DNA of 64,000 nucleotides from Agromyces sp. 3263 (GCF_031456545.1 NZ_JAVDUV010000001.1:1240001-1304000); one strand, 5' to 3'; positions 40,773 through 50,159 are shown, counted from the first letter of the stretch. Made by a program: numbers and translations. The notes: a model not told the origin generated them from the sequence alone.

Positions 40773-42485
40773 TCATGCCGTGACCCCCGCGGCGCGCTCG
40801 GGTGCCGCGCGCGGGGCTCCGGCGTCGGACGCGGGCCCGTCGAGATCCCAGCCGGGCCTCGGCACCGAGTCCAGCAGGAGCCGGGTGTACGGATGCCGCG
40901 GCGCGGCCAGCAGGGCCGCCGTCTCACCGCGCTCCACGATCTCGCCCGCGCGCATCACCACCGTCTGCTCGCAGACCCGGCGCACCACGGCGAGGTCGTG
41001 GCTGATGAACAGCACCGTGAGCCCGCGCTCCCGGCGGATCGCCGCCACGAGGTCGAGCACCTGCGCCTGCACGGAGACGTCGAGCGCGCTCGTCGCCTCG
41101 TCCATGACGAGCACGTCGGGCTCGATCGCGAGCGCCCGGGCGATCGCCACGCGCTGCCGCTGACCGCCCGAGAGGGTACGAGGGCGGGCGGTGGCGTGCG
41201 TGGCGTCGAGGCCCACCTGCTCGAGCAGGTCGAGGACCCGGGTGCGCGCGTCACTCGTGGTGAGCGCGGCGTGCAGCCGGAGCGCGTCCTCGATCGCGCG
41301 TCCGGCCGGGATGCGCGGGTCGAGCGACAGGTACGGGTCCTGGAAGACCATCTGCACCGATCGGGAGTGCGCGAGCCGCTCCGCGCGCCGGCGCGGGACC
41401 CACGTGCGGATGGCACCCGCCACGACGATCTGCCCCTCGTCGACCGACTCGAGCCCGACGATCATGCGCGCGAGCGTGGACTTGCCCGACCCCGACTCCC
41501 CCACCACGGCGAGCGCACCGCCGCGCGGGATCGCCAGCGACGCGTCCACGACGGCTCGCACCCGGGCCGTGCCGTGCGCACGGTAGGTCTTCGAGACGGC
41601 TCGGACGTCGAGCATGGGGTCGGCGACGAGGGCCTGCCCCGCGGCATCCGGAACCGACGTGACGAGCGCCGGCCCCGCGGCCTCCGGAACCGCAACGGCG
41701 GGAGTCTCGGCGACCGCGATCGTCGGCGTCGCCGCCACCAGCCGCCGCGTGTACGGCGCCTGCGGCTGGAGGAACACCCGGCGGGCGTCGCCATGCTCCA
41801 CGACCCGGCCGGCGCTCATGACGTAGACGCGGTCGCAGATGGATGCCGCGAGGTTCAGGTCATGGGTGATGAAGAGCATGCCCATGCCCCTGGACGCACG
41901 TTGCTCGCCGAGCACCGCGATGATCTCGGCCTGCGTGGTGACGTCGAGGGCGGTGGTGGGCTCGTCGCAGATCAGCAGCCGCGGCGAGCTCGTGAGCGCA
42001 CCCGCGATCATGACCCGCTGCAGCATGCCGCCCGACAGTTCGTGCGGGTACTGGCGCAGGTGGTCCTCGGGGCGCGGCAGCCGCACGGCGCGCAGCAGCT
42101 CGATCGCCCGCGCGTCGGCGTCGGCGCGCGACCGGTCGTCGACCAGCCGGAGCGTCTCGGTGAGGTGGTCGCCGATGGTGCGCATCGGGTTGATGCCCGC
42201 ACGCGGGTCCTGGAAGACCATGCCCGCGCTCGACCGGCGCAGGGCGAGCAGCTCCCCGGTCCGGGCGCCCAGGACCTCGCGGTCGTCGATTCGCACGGAG
42301 CCGTCAGTTCTCGCGCCGCGGGGCTGCAGGCCGATCACCGAACGGGCGGTGAGCGACTTGCCCGAGCCGGATTCGCCGACGAGGCCGACCGTCTCCCCCT
42401 CCGCGACGCGCAGGGAGACCCCGTCGAGCAGGCGGGTGCCGCCCGGCAGGTCGAGCGTGTAGTCCGAGATGTCGAGCAGCGTCAT
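40773..42485 (-). CDS. Oligopeptide-type ABC ATPase with two nucleotide-binding domains (DppD-DppF fusion)
   Basis: 570 residues. Two complete ATPase domains in one chain. First: Walker A GESGSGKS, signature LSGGM, Walker B LLICDEPTTALD. Second: GESGSGKS, LSGGQRQR, LVMDEATSALD. Each domain has a C-terminal oligopeptide-transporter segment (APYTRRL and HPYTRLLLDS). The linker of about 35 residues is Ala/Pro-rich. ATG overlaps the permease stop by 4 bases. Powers the permease pair encoded just upstream. Confidence 0.93.
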   Translation of the reverse strand: MTLLDISDYTLDLPGGTRLLDGVSLRVAEGETVGLVGESGSGKSLTARSVIGLQPRGARTDGSVRIDDREVLGARTGELLALRRSSAGMVFQDPRAGINPMRTIGDHLTETLRLVDDRSRADADARAIELLRAVRLPRPEDHLRQYPHELSGGMLQRVMIAGALTSSPRLLICDEPTTALDVTTQAEIIAVLGEQRASRGMGMLFITHDLNLAASICDRVYVMSAGRVVEHGDARRVFLQPQAPYTRRLVAATPTIAVAETPAVAVPEAAGPALVTSVPDAAGQALVADPMLDVRAVSKTYRAHGTARVRAVVDASLAIPRGGALAVVGESGSGKSTLARMIVGLESVDEGQIVVAGAIRTWVPRRRAERLAHSRSVQMVFQDPYLSLDPRIPAGRAIEDALRLHAALTTSDARTRVLDLLEQVGLDATHATARPRTLSGGQRQRVAIARALAIEPDVLVMDEATSALDVSVQAQVLDLVAAIRRERGLTVLFISHDLAVVRRVCEQTVVMRAGEIVERGETAALLAAPRHPYTRLLLDSVPRPGWDLDGPASDAGAPRAAPERAAGVTA

Positions 42486-43342
42486 GCTGGGGTTCCTCCT
42501 CCGATGCGGTCGGAGAGTTCCTCGCCGATCACGTTCACGGCGACGACGGCGATGACGACGGCCACCGCCGGCACGATCGCCGGCAGGAAGTGCCCGCCGA
42601 GGAGCCCCGCCTGGGCCTCGTTGATCATGGCGCCCCAGTCGGCGGTGGGCGCCTGCACGCCGAGGCCGAGGAACGACAGGGCGGCCAACTCTGCGAGCAC
42701 GTACCCGAAGTTCAGCGTCGACTGGGCGCCGACGATCGGGGTCACGTTGGGCAGCACGCGACGGGTCGCGATCCAGCCGCCCGAGAAGCCCTGCACCCGG
42801 TAGGCCGAGACGTACGGGCGGCTCCGTTCGGAGGCCACGAGCGAGCGGGTGAGGCGGGCGACGAACGGTGCGTAGGCGATGCTCATGGCGATCACCGGGG
42901 CGACCAGGCCTTTGCCGAAGAGTGCGACCGCCATGATCGCGATGAGCAGCGACGGGAAGGCGAACACCACGTCGAAGATGCGACCGAGCACCGAGTCCAC
43001 CCACCCACCGCGCCACCCCGCCAGCAGCCCGAGCAGGAGGCCGATGACGGTCGAGGAGATCACCACGATCAGGGGTGCGAGCAGCGCGGTGCGGGCGCCG
43101 TACATCATGCGGCTCAGGATGTCGCGGCCGAGCGCGTCGGTGCCGAGCCAGTGGGCCGACGACGGGCTCGCATACACCGCGGCGAGGTCGACCTGGTCGG
43201 GATCGTAGGGCGCGACCCACGGCGCGAAGATCGCCGCGAAGGTCAGCACACCCAGCACGACGAGGCTGATGACGTAGGCCGTGTTCGCCGGGCGGGCACG
43301 CGGAGCGCGCAGCACCTCGAGCGCGAGGGTGGGGGTGGTCAT
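42482..43342 (-). CDS. Dipeptide/oligopeptide ABC permease (DppC-like)
   Basis: 286 residues with six TM segments. The N-terminal portion APYDPDQVDLAAVYASPSSA then HWLGTDALGRDILSRMMYGA is the typical DppC signature, and the EAA-like loop is in RPYVSAYRVQGFSGGWIATR. Overlaps both neighbours by 4 bases. Works with the DppB-like subunit, a family 5 binding protein and the fused ATPase. Confidence 0.93.
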   Translation of the reverse strand: MTTPTLALEVLRAPRARPANTAYVISLVVLGVLTFAAIFAPWVAPYDPDQVDLAAVYASPSSAHWLGTDALGRDILSRMMYGARTALLAPLIVVISSTVIGLLLGLLAGWRGGWVDSVLGRIFDVVFAFPSLLIAIMAVALFGKGLVAPVIAMSIAYAPFVARLTRSLVASERSRPYVSAYRVQGFSGGWIATRRVLPNVTPIVGAQSTLNFGYVLAELAALSFLGLGVQAPTADWGAMINEAQAGLLGGHFLPAIVPAVAVVIAVVAVNVIGEELSDRIGGGTPA

Positions 43343-44298
43343 CTGGCACCAGCTCCTGCGGCGGATCGGGGGTCGACCCAGGGTTCGAGGATGTCGATGA
43401 TCGCGTTCACCACGACGAAGGCGAACACGACGAGCAGCACGATCGCCTGCACGACCGGGAAGTCGAGACGGTCGACGGACTGCACGAGCAGCGAGCCGAT
43501 GCCCGCGAGGCCGAAGGCGGCCTCGACGATCGAGCTCGCGACGATGAGGCCGGCGACGAGCACGCCGCTGACCGTGAGGATCGGCCCGATCGCGTTGCGG
43601 AACACATGCCGCCGCACCACGGTGGCGCGGCCGAGTCCGCGGCTCGTGGCGACCTCGACGTGCTCGCGCCCGAGCTGGTCGACCATCGACGACCGGGTCA
43701 CCTTGCCCACGAGGACGACGAACACCACGGCCAAGGCGATGGACGGCAGCACCAGGTGGTACACCGTGTCGAGGAATCCGCCATCGCCCGAGCCGAACGA
43801 CGGGAACCAGCCGAGCTGCACCGCGAACACCGCGATGAGCACGATCGAGCCGACGAAGGACGGGATGGCGCCGAGCATCGTGAGGCCGATGAGCACCGTG
43901 CGATCGAGGATGCGGCCGCGGTTGAGGGCGGCCACGATGCCGCCGACGAGTCCGACCACGGCGATCATGAGGCCCGCCATCACCACGAGGCCGAGCGTCA
44001 CGGGCAGCCGCTCCCCGATCACCGCGGTGACGTCCTGCCGGTACTGCAGCGACCGCCCGAAGTCGCCCTGCAGCACGCCGCCGAGCCACTGCAGGTACTG
44101 CTGCCACGGTGGCAGGTCGAGCCCGTACTGGGCGCTCACCTGCGCGACCGCCTCGGGCGACGGCTTGCGCCCGCGGAGCAGGAAGCTCACCGGGTCGCCC
44201 GGCACCAGGAACCGCGAGAAGAAGACCAGCAGCGAGGCCAGGAACAGCGTGAGCAGCAGGCCGCCGAGCTTGCCGGCCACCCGGCGGGCGGCGGTCAC
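43339..44298 (-). CDS. Dipeptide/oligopeptide ABC permease (DppB-like)
   Basis: 319 residues, GTG start. FSRFLVPGDPVSFLLRGRKP near the N terminus, then GDFGRSLQYRQDVTAVIGER and the EAA-like loop HVEVATSRGLGRATVVRRHV are typical DppB features. Six TM segments. It starts 48 bases after the binding-protein gene and overlaps the DppC-like gene by 4 bases (ATGA). Confidence 0.93.
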   Translation of the reverse strand: MTAARRVAGKLGGLLLTLFLASLLVFFSRFLVPGDPVSFLLRGRKPSPEAVAQVSAQYGLDLPPWQQYLQWLGGVLQGDFGRSLQYRQDVTAVIGERLPVTLGLVVMAGLMIAVVGLVGGIVAALNRGRILDRTVLIGLTMLGAIPSFVGSIVLIAVFAVQLGWFPSFGSGDGGFLDTVYHLVLPSIALAVVFVVLVGKVTRSSMVDQLGREHVEVATSRGLGRATVVRRHVFRNAIGPILTVSGVLVAGLIVASSIVEAAFGLAGIGSLLVQSVDRLDFPVVQAIVLLVVFAFVVVNAIIDILEPWVDPRSAAGAGAR

Positions 44299-44346
44299 GG
44301 GACGACCACCGCTGCGCCGGGTCGGCTGCGATGCCGCCGGATGCCG

Positions 44347-46020
44347 CTACCGGGCGCCAATGGTCGCCGCCCACGGGTAGTACAGGAAGGCGATCGACGG
44401 CGCGACACCCGTGATGCGCTCCCCGAGGAACAGGGACATCGGACCGGTGTAGAGGGGCAGCCACGGCAGCTCCTCGTTGGCGATGCGCTGCGCCTCGGCG
44501 GTCTTCTCGGAGCGGGCGGCGGGGTCGTCGATGGCGATCGCCTCGTTCACGACCTGGTCGAACTCGGGGTCGGACCACTCGCCGTAGTTGCTGAACTCGC
44601 CGGTGCGCAGGACGCTGTACATCTCGAGCGGGTCGGGGCTCGACAGGTACCACGACGTGTAGAACAGGTCGACGCCCTCACGGGCGCTGGGGTCGGAGAA
44701 CAGCGCGGTGTAGGCGTTCGGCGTCACCGTCTGGATGGTGGCCTTCAGCCCGATCGACTCGGCCGCCGCCGCGGTCGCCTGGGCGATCACGGTGAAGTCG
44801 CTGCTGATGGGGGCGGTGACCAGCGTGATCTCCTCGCCGACGGCTCCCGCCTCCTCGACGAGCTGCTTCGCCGCATCGAGGTCGTACGGGTACTCGCTCA
44901 GGTCGTCGAACGCCGAGGCGAGCCCGGCCTCGCTCGCGCCCACCCACACCGACTCGGTCGTGAGCGCATCGGTGACCTCGCCGTAGCCCTTGGCCGCGGC
45001 CGAGACGATGCCCTCGCGATCGAGGGCCATGAGCAGCGCCCTGCGCACGTTCACGTCGCCGAGCGGGCCGTCGAGGTTCGACACGATGAGGCTCGAGACC
45101 GCCGTGCTCATGCCGAAGCGCAGGTCGCCGACGCTCGAGTTCTCGAGCTGCGGCGCCGCCTCGAGCGGCACCATCCAGCCGCCGTCGACCTCGCCGGAGG
45201 CCAGGGCGTTGACCCGGGCGTTCGCGTCGTTCATGAAGATGAAGTCGACCTCGCCCGACTTCGCGCGCAGCGACTCGTCCCAGTAGTCGTCGTAGCGAGT
45301 GAGGGTGATGCGCTCTCCGGACTTCCACTCGGTCAGGCTGAACGGCCCGGTGCAGTTCACGCCGCCGGTCGAGTTGCCGTAGTCGGCGCCGGCCTCGGCG
45401 AGCGTGGCCGCCGACTCGATGACCCCGGCGGAACCGCCCATCGCGAGGTTGAATTGCGAGTCGGCGGATGCCTCGGTCACCGTGACCTCGCGGTCGCCCG
45501 TCTGCTCGATCGAGGTGACGTTCTGGTACACCGAGTACCACGAGGATCCGACCGCCGGGTCGAGGTGGCGGCTCATCGACGCGACGACGTCGGCGGCGGT
45601 GAGCGGCGTGCCGTCGTGGAAGGTCACGCCGTCGCGGATCGTGTAGACCCAGGTCGTCGGGGTGGGGTGCGCGAACGACTCGGCGAGCGCGGGGGTCAGG
45701 GTGTAGTCGGGGTTCAGCCGCAGCAGCGACTCGCACACGTTCGAGAGCACCTGGTTGTCGGAGTAGTCGAACGCGTAGGCGTAGTCGAGGGAGTAGGGCT
45801 CGGCGTAGCTCACCCACGAGAAGGAGTCGATGTCGCCCGACGGGGCATCGGTCTGCGCGGTGAGCTCGTACTCGGGGTCGGCGGGCGCCTCGGTCGCGGG
45901 CGGGGTGCACCCGGTCAGGGCGAGCGCGGCGCCAAGGATGCCGGCGACGACGGCCGTGCCACGGCGCGAGACGCGGCGGACCCCGCGGTGGGTCGAGGTG
46001 CGGTGCTGGGGGTCGGACAT
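44347..46020 (-). CDS. Family 5 extracellular substrate-binding lipoprotein
   Basis: 557 residues. A long n-region with a twin Arg (VSRRGTAVVAG) precedes the hydrophobic core and lipobox LTGC near residue 38. SBP_bac_5 features: LSNVCESLLRLNPDYTLTPA, TWVYTIRDGVTFHDGTPLTA, GTGPFSLTEW-type segment and YDLDAAKQLVEEAG. These proteins bind peptides, nickel, opines or glycosides. Here the operon begins with an amidohydrolase, so an N-acylated or amide-containing compound is plausible. Confidence 0.92.
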   Translation of the reverse strand: MSDPQHRTSTHRGVRRVSRRGTAVVAGILGAALALTGCTPPATEAPADPEYELTAQTDAPSGDIDSFSWVSYAEPYSLDYAYAFDYSDNQVLSNVCESLLRLNPDYTLTPALAESFAHPTPTTWVYTIRDGVTFHDGTPLTAADVVASMSRHLDPAVGSSWYSVYQNVTSIEQTGDREVTVTEASADSQFNLAMGGSAGVIESAATLAEAGADYGNSTGGVNCTGPFSLTEWKSGERITLTRYDDYWDESLRAKSGEVDFIFMNDANARVNALASGEVDGGWMVPLEAAPQLENSSVGDLRFGMSTAVSSLIVSNLDGPLGDVNVRRALLMALDREGIVSAAAKGYGEVTDALTTESVWVGASEAGLASAFDDLSEYPYDLDAAKQLVEEAGAVGEEITLVTAPISSDFTVIAQATAAAAESIGLKATIQTVTPNAYTALFSDPSAREGVDLFYTSWYLSSPDPLEMYSVLRTGEFSNYGEWSDPEFDQVVNEAIAIDDPAARSEKTAEAQRIANEELPWLPLYTGPMSLFLGERITGVAPSIAFLYYPWAATIGAR

Positions 46021-46036
46021 CGTGCGCTCCTCGGAG

Positions 46037-47695
46037 TCAGTCGTTGCGGAGGTGGACGGGCTCGCCCTCGACCCACGTCGAGACCACCGTCGAACGGTGG
46101 ATCTCCTCGGCGGGCACCGAGAACGGGTCGGGGTCGAGCACCACGAGGTTCGCGAGGTAGCCCTCGCGGAGGTACCCGGTGTCGTGGTCGCGGTGGTTCA
46201 CGTAGGCCGTGCCCGAGGTGTAGGCGGCCATCGCGGTGGCCAGGTCGAGGCGCTGGTGGGCCCCGCCGAGCGGCTCGGCATCGATTCCGGGGGCGACCCG
46301 CGTGACCGCGATGTGGATCGCGTCCATCGGGTCGGCGCTCGAGACGGGCCAGTCGCTCCCGGCGGCGAGGCGCGCTCCGTGGCGCACGAGGTCGCCGAAC
46401 GGGTACTGGCGCGACTCGGCACCGTCCTGGAGGAACGGCAGAGTCAACTCGTCGATCTGGTCCTCGTGCGTGGCCCAGAGCGCCTGGATGTTCGCCACAG
46501 CGCCGAGCCCGGCGAAGCGGGCGGTCTCGGTCTCCTCCACGATCTGCAGGTGCGCGAGGTGATGGCGTCCATCGGTCACGCCATTGGCCGCCTTCGCCGC
46601 GTCGAGGGCATCCAGCGCCTCACGCACGGCGCGGTCGCCGAGTGCATGGAAATGCACCTGGAATCCGGCGGCGTCGAGGGCGGTGACATAGCCCTGCAGC
46701 AGCTCGGGGTCGACGAACGAGAGCCCGTGGTTGTGCGTGTCGTGGCCGTGCGCGTCGCGGTACGGCGTGAGCATCGCGGCGGTCTGGTTCTCGGCGACGC
46801 CGTCGACCATGATCTTCGTCGTGCCGAGCGAGAGGCGCTCCTCATGACCGAGCGCGGCGATGGCCTCGCGACGGGCGGCCATCTCGTCGACCTGTTCGAT
46901 GCCGCGGTCGCGGGCCCACCACTGGGCGCCGACCACGTGCACCACGAGCTCGCCGGCCTCGAGCGCGCGCCGGTAGGCGTCGAGCGGATCGGGGACGACC
47001 CCCGAGCCGCCGCCGACCATTGCGTCCTGCCACCCGGTGATGCCGAGCGCGAGGAGCTCGCGCTGCGCGCGCAGGAGACCCGCGTAGACCAGTTCGGGAT
47101 CGAGGGCCGGGCGCACGCCGTCGAACAGGTCGCCGGCACCCTCGTGGAAGGTGCCGGCCGGTGCGCCGTCGGCCTCCCGCTCGATGCGGCCGTCGGCCGG
47201 GTCGGGTGTCGACGCGTCGATCCCGGCGAGGCGGATGGCGGCCGTGTTCGCCCAGGTGCTGTGGTGATCGCGGCTGAGCAGCAGCACCGGGCGGTCGGGC
47301 ACGGCCGCGTCGAGCAGTGCACGCACCGGCGCACCGCCCGGGTAGTGGTCCATCGACCAACCGCCGCCGAGGATCCACGGCTCGTCGGGGTTCGCGTCGG
47401 CGTAGGCCCGCACGAGGGCGACCGTGTCCGCGGCATCCGTCGCCTCGGTGAGGTTGCACTGCAGGAGCTCGACGCCGCCGCCGACCGGGTGGATGTGCGC
47501 GTCCTGGAAGCCCGGGCTGAGGAGTGCCCCGTCGAGCTGCACCACACGGGTGTGCTCGCCGATGAGCGGGCCGGCGTCGGTTTCGGGGATGACCGCCGTG
47601 ATGCGGCCGTCGGTGACCGCGACGGCGTGGCCGGGCAGCGGGTCTCCGGCGCCCGTGAAGACGGGGCCTCCGGTGAAGAGCAGGTCTGCGGGCAC
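46037..47695 (-). CDS. YtcJ-like amidohydrolase
   Basis: 552-residue member of the metal-dependent amidohydrolase superfamily (amidohydrolase_3). N-terminal composite domain ends with GALLSPGFQDAHIHP, giving the first metal His pair. Barrel residues continue in TKIMVDGVAENQTAAML, FHALGDRAVREALD, HLAHLQIV and the final metal Asp in AAGSDWPVSS. GTG start with a GAGGG site. Probably hydrolyses the compound imported by the downstream ABC system. Divergent from a TetR regulator, with a shared operator. Confidence 0.9.
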   Translation of the reverse strand: MPADLLFTGGPVFTGAGDPLPGHAVAVTDGRITAVIPETDAGPLIGEHTRVVQLDGALLSPGFQDAHIHPVGGGVELLQCNLTEATDAADTVALVRAYADANPDEPWILGGGWSMDHYPGGAPVRALLDAAVPDRPVLLLSRDHHSTWANTAAIRLAGIDASTPDPADGRIEREADGAPAGTFHEGAGDLFDGVRPALDPELVYAGLLRAQRELLALGITGWQDAMVGGGSGVVPDPLDAYRRALEAGELVVHVVGAQWWARDRGIEQVDEMAARREAIAALGHEERLSLGTTKIMVDGVAENQTAAMLTPYRDAHGHDTHNHGLSFVDPELLQGYVTALDAAGFQVHFHALGDRAVREALDALDAAKAANGVTDGRHHLAHLQIVEETETARFAGLGAVANIQALWATHEDQIDELTLPFLQDGAESRQYPFGDLVRHGARLAAGSDWPVSSADPMDAIHIAVTRVAPGIDAEPLGGAHQRLDLATAMAAYTSGTAYVNHRDHDTGYLREGYLANLVVLDPDPFSVPAEEIHRSTVVSTWVEGEPVHLRND

Positions 47696-47734
47696 GTCGC
47701 CCTCGCTTCCTCGTCGAACGTGTGGGTTGCGGCG

Positions 47735-47800
47735 ACTGTAGTTGCGCCACGATCATCGTGTCAACACTGTTGACATCAGCGTTGATCAATTCGTTATGCT
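47735..47800. promoter_or_regulatory. Divergent promoters with palindromic TetR operator
   Basis: TGTCAACA-C-TGTTGACA (47759-47775) is a perfect palindrome. Each arm contains TTGACA: rightwards it leads to TATGCT at 47795-47800 (19-base spacer), and leftwards to TACAGT (18-base spacer, complement near 47735-47740). One bound TetR dimer would block both -35 boxes. TTGATCAA, a further small palindrome, follows at 47782-47789. Confidence 0.72.
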
Positions 47801-47886
47801 GAGACGTGCCCCGCGGTCGGCGGGCGACCGGCCAGAGGGGCCGCGGGCGTGGCAGCATGTCCTGAAACGAAGGAACACGGCAACCG

Positions 47887-48597
47887 ATGACGACAGCGAC
47901 GCGATCCGGCGGCGCCCCCGCACGCCGCGGGGGCAAGGCGCGCCTCGACCGCGACGCGATCGTGGCCGCCGGCCTCAGACTCGCCGCGCAGCCCGGCGTC
48001 GGCGCCGTCTCGGTGCGCGACCTCGGCGCCGAGCTCGGTGCCGACCCGACGGCGATCTATCGGCACTTCCGCGGCAAGGACGACCTCATGCGGTCGCTCC
48101 TCGACGAGGTCATCGGCATGAGCCTCGACCGGGTGGATGCCGCAGCCGACGACTGGCGCGCACGCCTCACGCAGCTGGCGGTCGCCACCCTCGACCTCTT
48201 CGCCACCTACCCCGCCATCGGCGTCGAGGCGACCGTGCTGACCACGAACGGGCCGCACGAGCTCGACATCATCGAGTTCATGCTCGACTCCTTCGCCCGT
48301 GCGGGGCTCGAGGGCGACGACCTCGTCAACCACTACGCGCTCATGGCGTCGCACGTGATCTCCAGCGCGGCCGGCATCGCCCGCAGCCGCGGCGAGCGCG
48401 GCACCGCGCCGTCGGCGCCCAGCCCGTGGATCGAGAGTCCGCTGCTGGTCGACCCGGCGAGGCATCCGCTCATCGCCTCGGTGGGCCCCCGACTTCGGGC
48501 TCTCGACGACCGCGACCTCTTCCTGCTCGGTGTCGAGTCGGTGCTCGACTCGGCCGAGCGAACGGCCGCTGGCGCCCGGGGCGCCGCGATGCCCTGA
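47887..48597 (+). CDS. TetR-family transcriptional regulator
   Basis: 236 residues. After an Arg/Gly-rich N terminus comes a standard HTH: LDRDAIVAAGLRLAAQPGVG, then VRDLGAELGADPTAIYRHFR with GKDDLM. The C-terminal ligand domain resembles TetR_C (LTQLAVATLDLFATYPAIGV). Divergent from the amidohydrolase/oligopeptide importer operon and sharing its palindromic operator, so it almost certainly represses that operon and itself, released by the imported compound or a product of it. Confidence 0.92.
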   Translation: MTTATRSGGAPARRGGKARLDRDAIVAAGLRLAAQPGVGAVSVRDLGAELGADPTAIYRHFRGKDDLMRSLLDEVIGMSLDRVDAAADDWRARLTQLAVATLDLFATYPAIGVEATVLTTNGPHELDIIEFMLDSFARAGLEGDDLVNHYALMASHVISSAAGIARSRGERGTAPSAPSPWIESPLLVDPARHPLIASVGPRLRALDDRDLFLLGVESVLDSAERTAAGARGAAMP

Positions 48598-48727
48598 CGC
48601 GCGAGCCGACCGCTCGGCGTCGCCTTTCATGCGATCTCGATGATGCCGCCACCGGGAGACCGGGGTGCAATGAGCCTGCAGCCTCGCTGCGCACAATCCG
48701 GTTCCACCAGTGGTGAAGGGATCCATC

Positions 48728-49090
48728 ATGTCCGATACGCCCGACGATGACGCGCCCGTGCTCGACCTGCTCGCGCGAATGACCGCCGACTCCCTCGACG
48801 CGTCCACCCTCGACCCCGAGACGCTGGTGCTCGTCCGCATCGCCGCACTGGTCGCGGTCGACGCGCCACCCGTCTCCTACGCGCTCAACCTCGAGGTCGG
48901 CGGCGAGGTCGGCCTCGACGCCGAGGACCTCAGAGGCGTGCTCACCGCGATCGCGCCGATCGTCGGGACCGCCCGGATCGCCTCGGCGACCGGCAACATC
49001 GTGAAGGCCCTCGCGGCCGAGATCGAGCTCGAGGACCTCGAGATCGCCCTCGAGGAGGAACTCGAGGACGAGGAGGACGGCCTCACCTGA
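48728..49090 (+). CDS. Carboxymuconolactone decarboxylase-like (CMD/AhpD fold) protein
   Basis: 120 residues. DPETLVLVRIAALVAVDAPP, then NLEVGGEVGLDAEDLRGVLT and GTARIASATGNIVKAL follow the CMD helical pattern. The CxxC pair of AhpD-type peroxidases is absent, so it is not a redox member. The C terminus is a run of Glu/Asp/Leu (EEELEDEEDG). Start at MSDTPDDDA with an AAGGGA site; an in-frame GTG 18 bases upstream is less likely. Role unknown. Convergent with the EamA gene. Confidence 0.72.
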   Translation: MSDTPDDDAPVLDLLARMTADSLDASTLDPETLVLVRIAALVAVDAPPVSYALNLEVGGEVGLDAEDLRGVLTAIAPIVGTARIASATGNIVKALAAEIELEDLEIALEEELEDEEDGLT

Positions 49091-49104
49091 CACGCATTCC
49101 GACG

Positions 49105-50082
49105 TCAGCCGGCCGGGGTCGCTCGCACTGAGCGGCCCCGGCCTGCGGCATCGCGCTCGCGGGCGGGACCGGACCTCCGGCGGCTCCAGGCAACGCCGAG
49201 GAGGCAGAGCGCCCCGCCGACGAGCCCGAGCAGCGTCGGCAGCTCGCCCAGCAGGAGCCACGAGAGCACGACGACGATCGCCGGCACCGCGAGGGTCGCG
49301 GAGGCCGTGGCACCCGCCGAGCTGCGCTGCAGCACGTACGCCCACAGCACGAACGCGACGGCTGAGGGGAAGACGCCGAGGTAGACCATCGCGAGCACCG
49401 CCGGGGCAGGCGCCGCCGCGACCTCGACGAGGGCCTGCGGCGCGAACGGCAACAGCACCGCCGCGCCGATCGCGCAGCCGACCCAGGTCGCACTGAGGGC
49501 GTCGGTGTGCCGCAGCGCGACCTTCTGCACGAGCACGCCCGACGCGTAGAGCACGGCGGCGAGGATGCCGAGGGCGATGCCGAGCGGGTCGCTGTGCACT
49601 CCCACCCCGCCCGTCGCGATGAGCACGACCCCGGCGAACGCGATGAGCATGCCGATCATGAGCGGGCGCGGGAAGCCCTCCTTGAGGAACGCGCCCGCGG
49701 CGACGGCGACGAGCAGCGGCGCGATGTTCACGAGCATCGCCGCGGTTCCCGCGTCGAGGTGGCGCTCGGCGAGGTTGAGCACGACCGTGTAGCCGGCGAA
49801 CCACAGCACGCCGTAGACGGCGACGAGCAGCAGCCCGCGACCGCGCGGCAGCGGTGGGCGACGCCACACGGCGAGCGCGACGAGCACGACGGTGCCCACG
49901 AGCTGCCGGCCGAAGGCGAGCGCGCCGGGCGAGAGGGCATCGCCGATGCCCCGGATGGCGATGAACGCCGACGCCCAGAGCACGAGCACCACGAGGGTCG
50001 CGGCGAGCACCTTCCAGTTCCTGGCGGCTGCCGGAGTAACGGCGGCGGCGGCGTCGAGGGGCCGGGTCGGGGAAAGTCGCAT
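49105..50082 (-). CDS. EamA/DMT-family transporter
   Basis: 325 residues with ten TM segments in two EamA repeats: LVVLVLWASAFIAIRGIGDA for the first, and LGIALGILAAVLYASGVLVQ for the second, whose last helices read VPAIVVVLSWLLLGELPTLL. Exporter of small metabolites, often amino acids or nucleotides. A GGAGGG site precedes the ATG. Divergent from a LysR gene 82 bases away, which probably controls it. The C terminus is Arg-rich. Confidence 0.88.
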   Translation of the reverse strand: MRLSPTRPLDAAAAVTPAAARNWKVLAATLVVLVLWASAFIAIRGIGDALSPGALAFGRQLVGTVVLVALAVWRRPPLPRGRGLLLVAVYGVLWFAGYTVVLNLAERHLDAGTAAMLVNIAPLLVAVAAGAFLKEGFPRPLMIGMLIAFAGVVLIATGGVGVHSDPLGIALGILAAVLYASGVLVQKVALRHTDALSATWVGCAIGAAVLLPFAPQALVEVAAAPAPAVLAMVYLGVFPSAVAFVLWAYVLQRSSAGATASATLAVPAIVVVLSWLLLGELPTLLGLVGGALCLLGVAWSRRRSGPARERDAAGRGRSVRATPAG

Positions 50083-50100
50083 CCCTCCACCTTCCCTGCG

Positions 50101-50159
50101 ACGATCACCTGAGCACAAGCGAACGATCCTTCCCATCCATTCAGTGCGACTGTACGATC
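50101..50159. promoter_or_regulatory. ACGATC repeats in the LysR-EamA divergent promoter
   Basis: ACGATC occurs at 50101, 50123 and 50154, 22 and 31 bases apart, near two and three helical turns. The last copy overlaps TACGAT (50153-50158), a -10 placed 6 bases before the LysR ATG, so the regulator start is probably leaderless. Confidence 0.4.

Noticed and set aside
43606..46305. An 899-codon open frame on the plus strand opposite the oligopeptide importer
   Set aside because: Shadow of dppB-like and binding-protein genes that carry clear family motifs on the minus strand; the translation is low-complexity His/Arg/Val/Gly.
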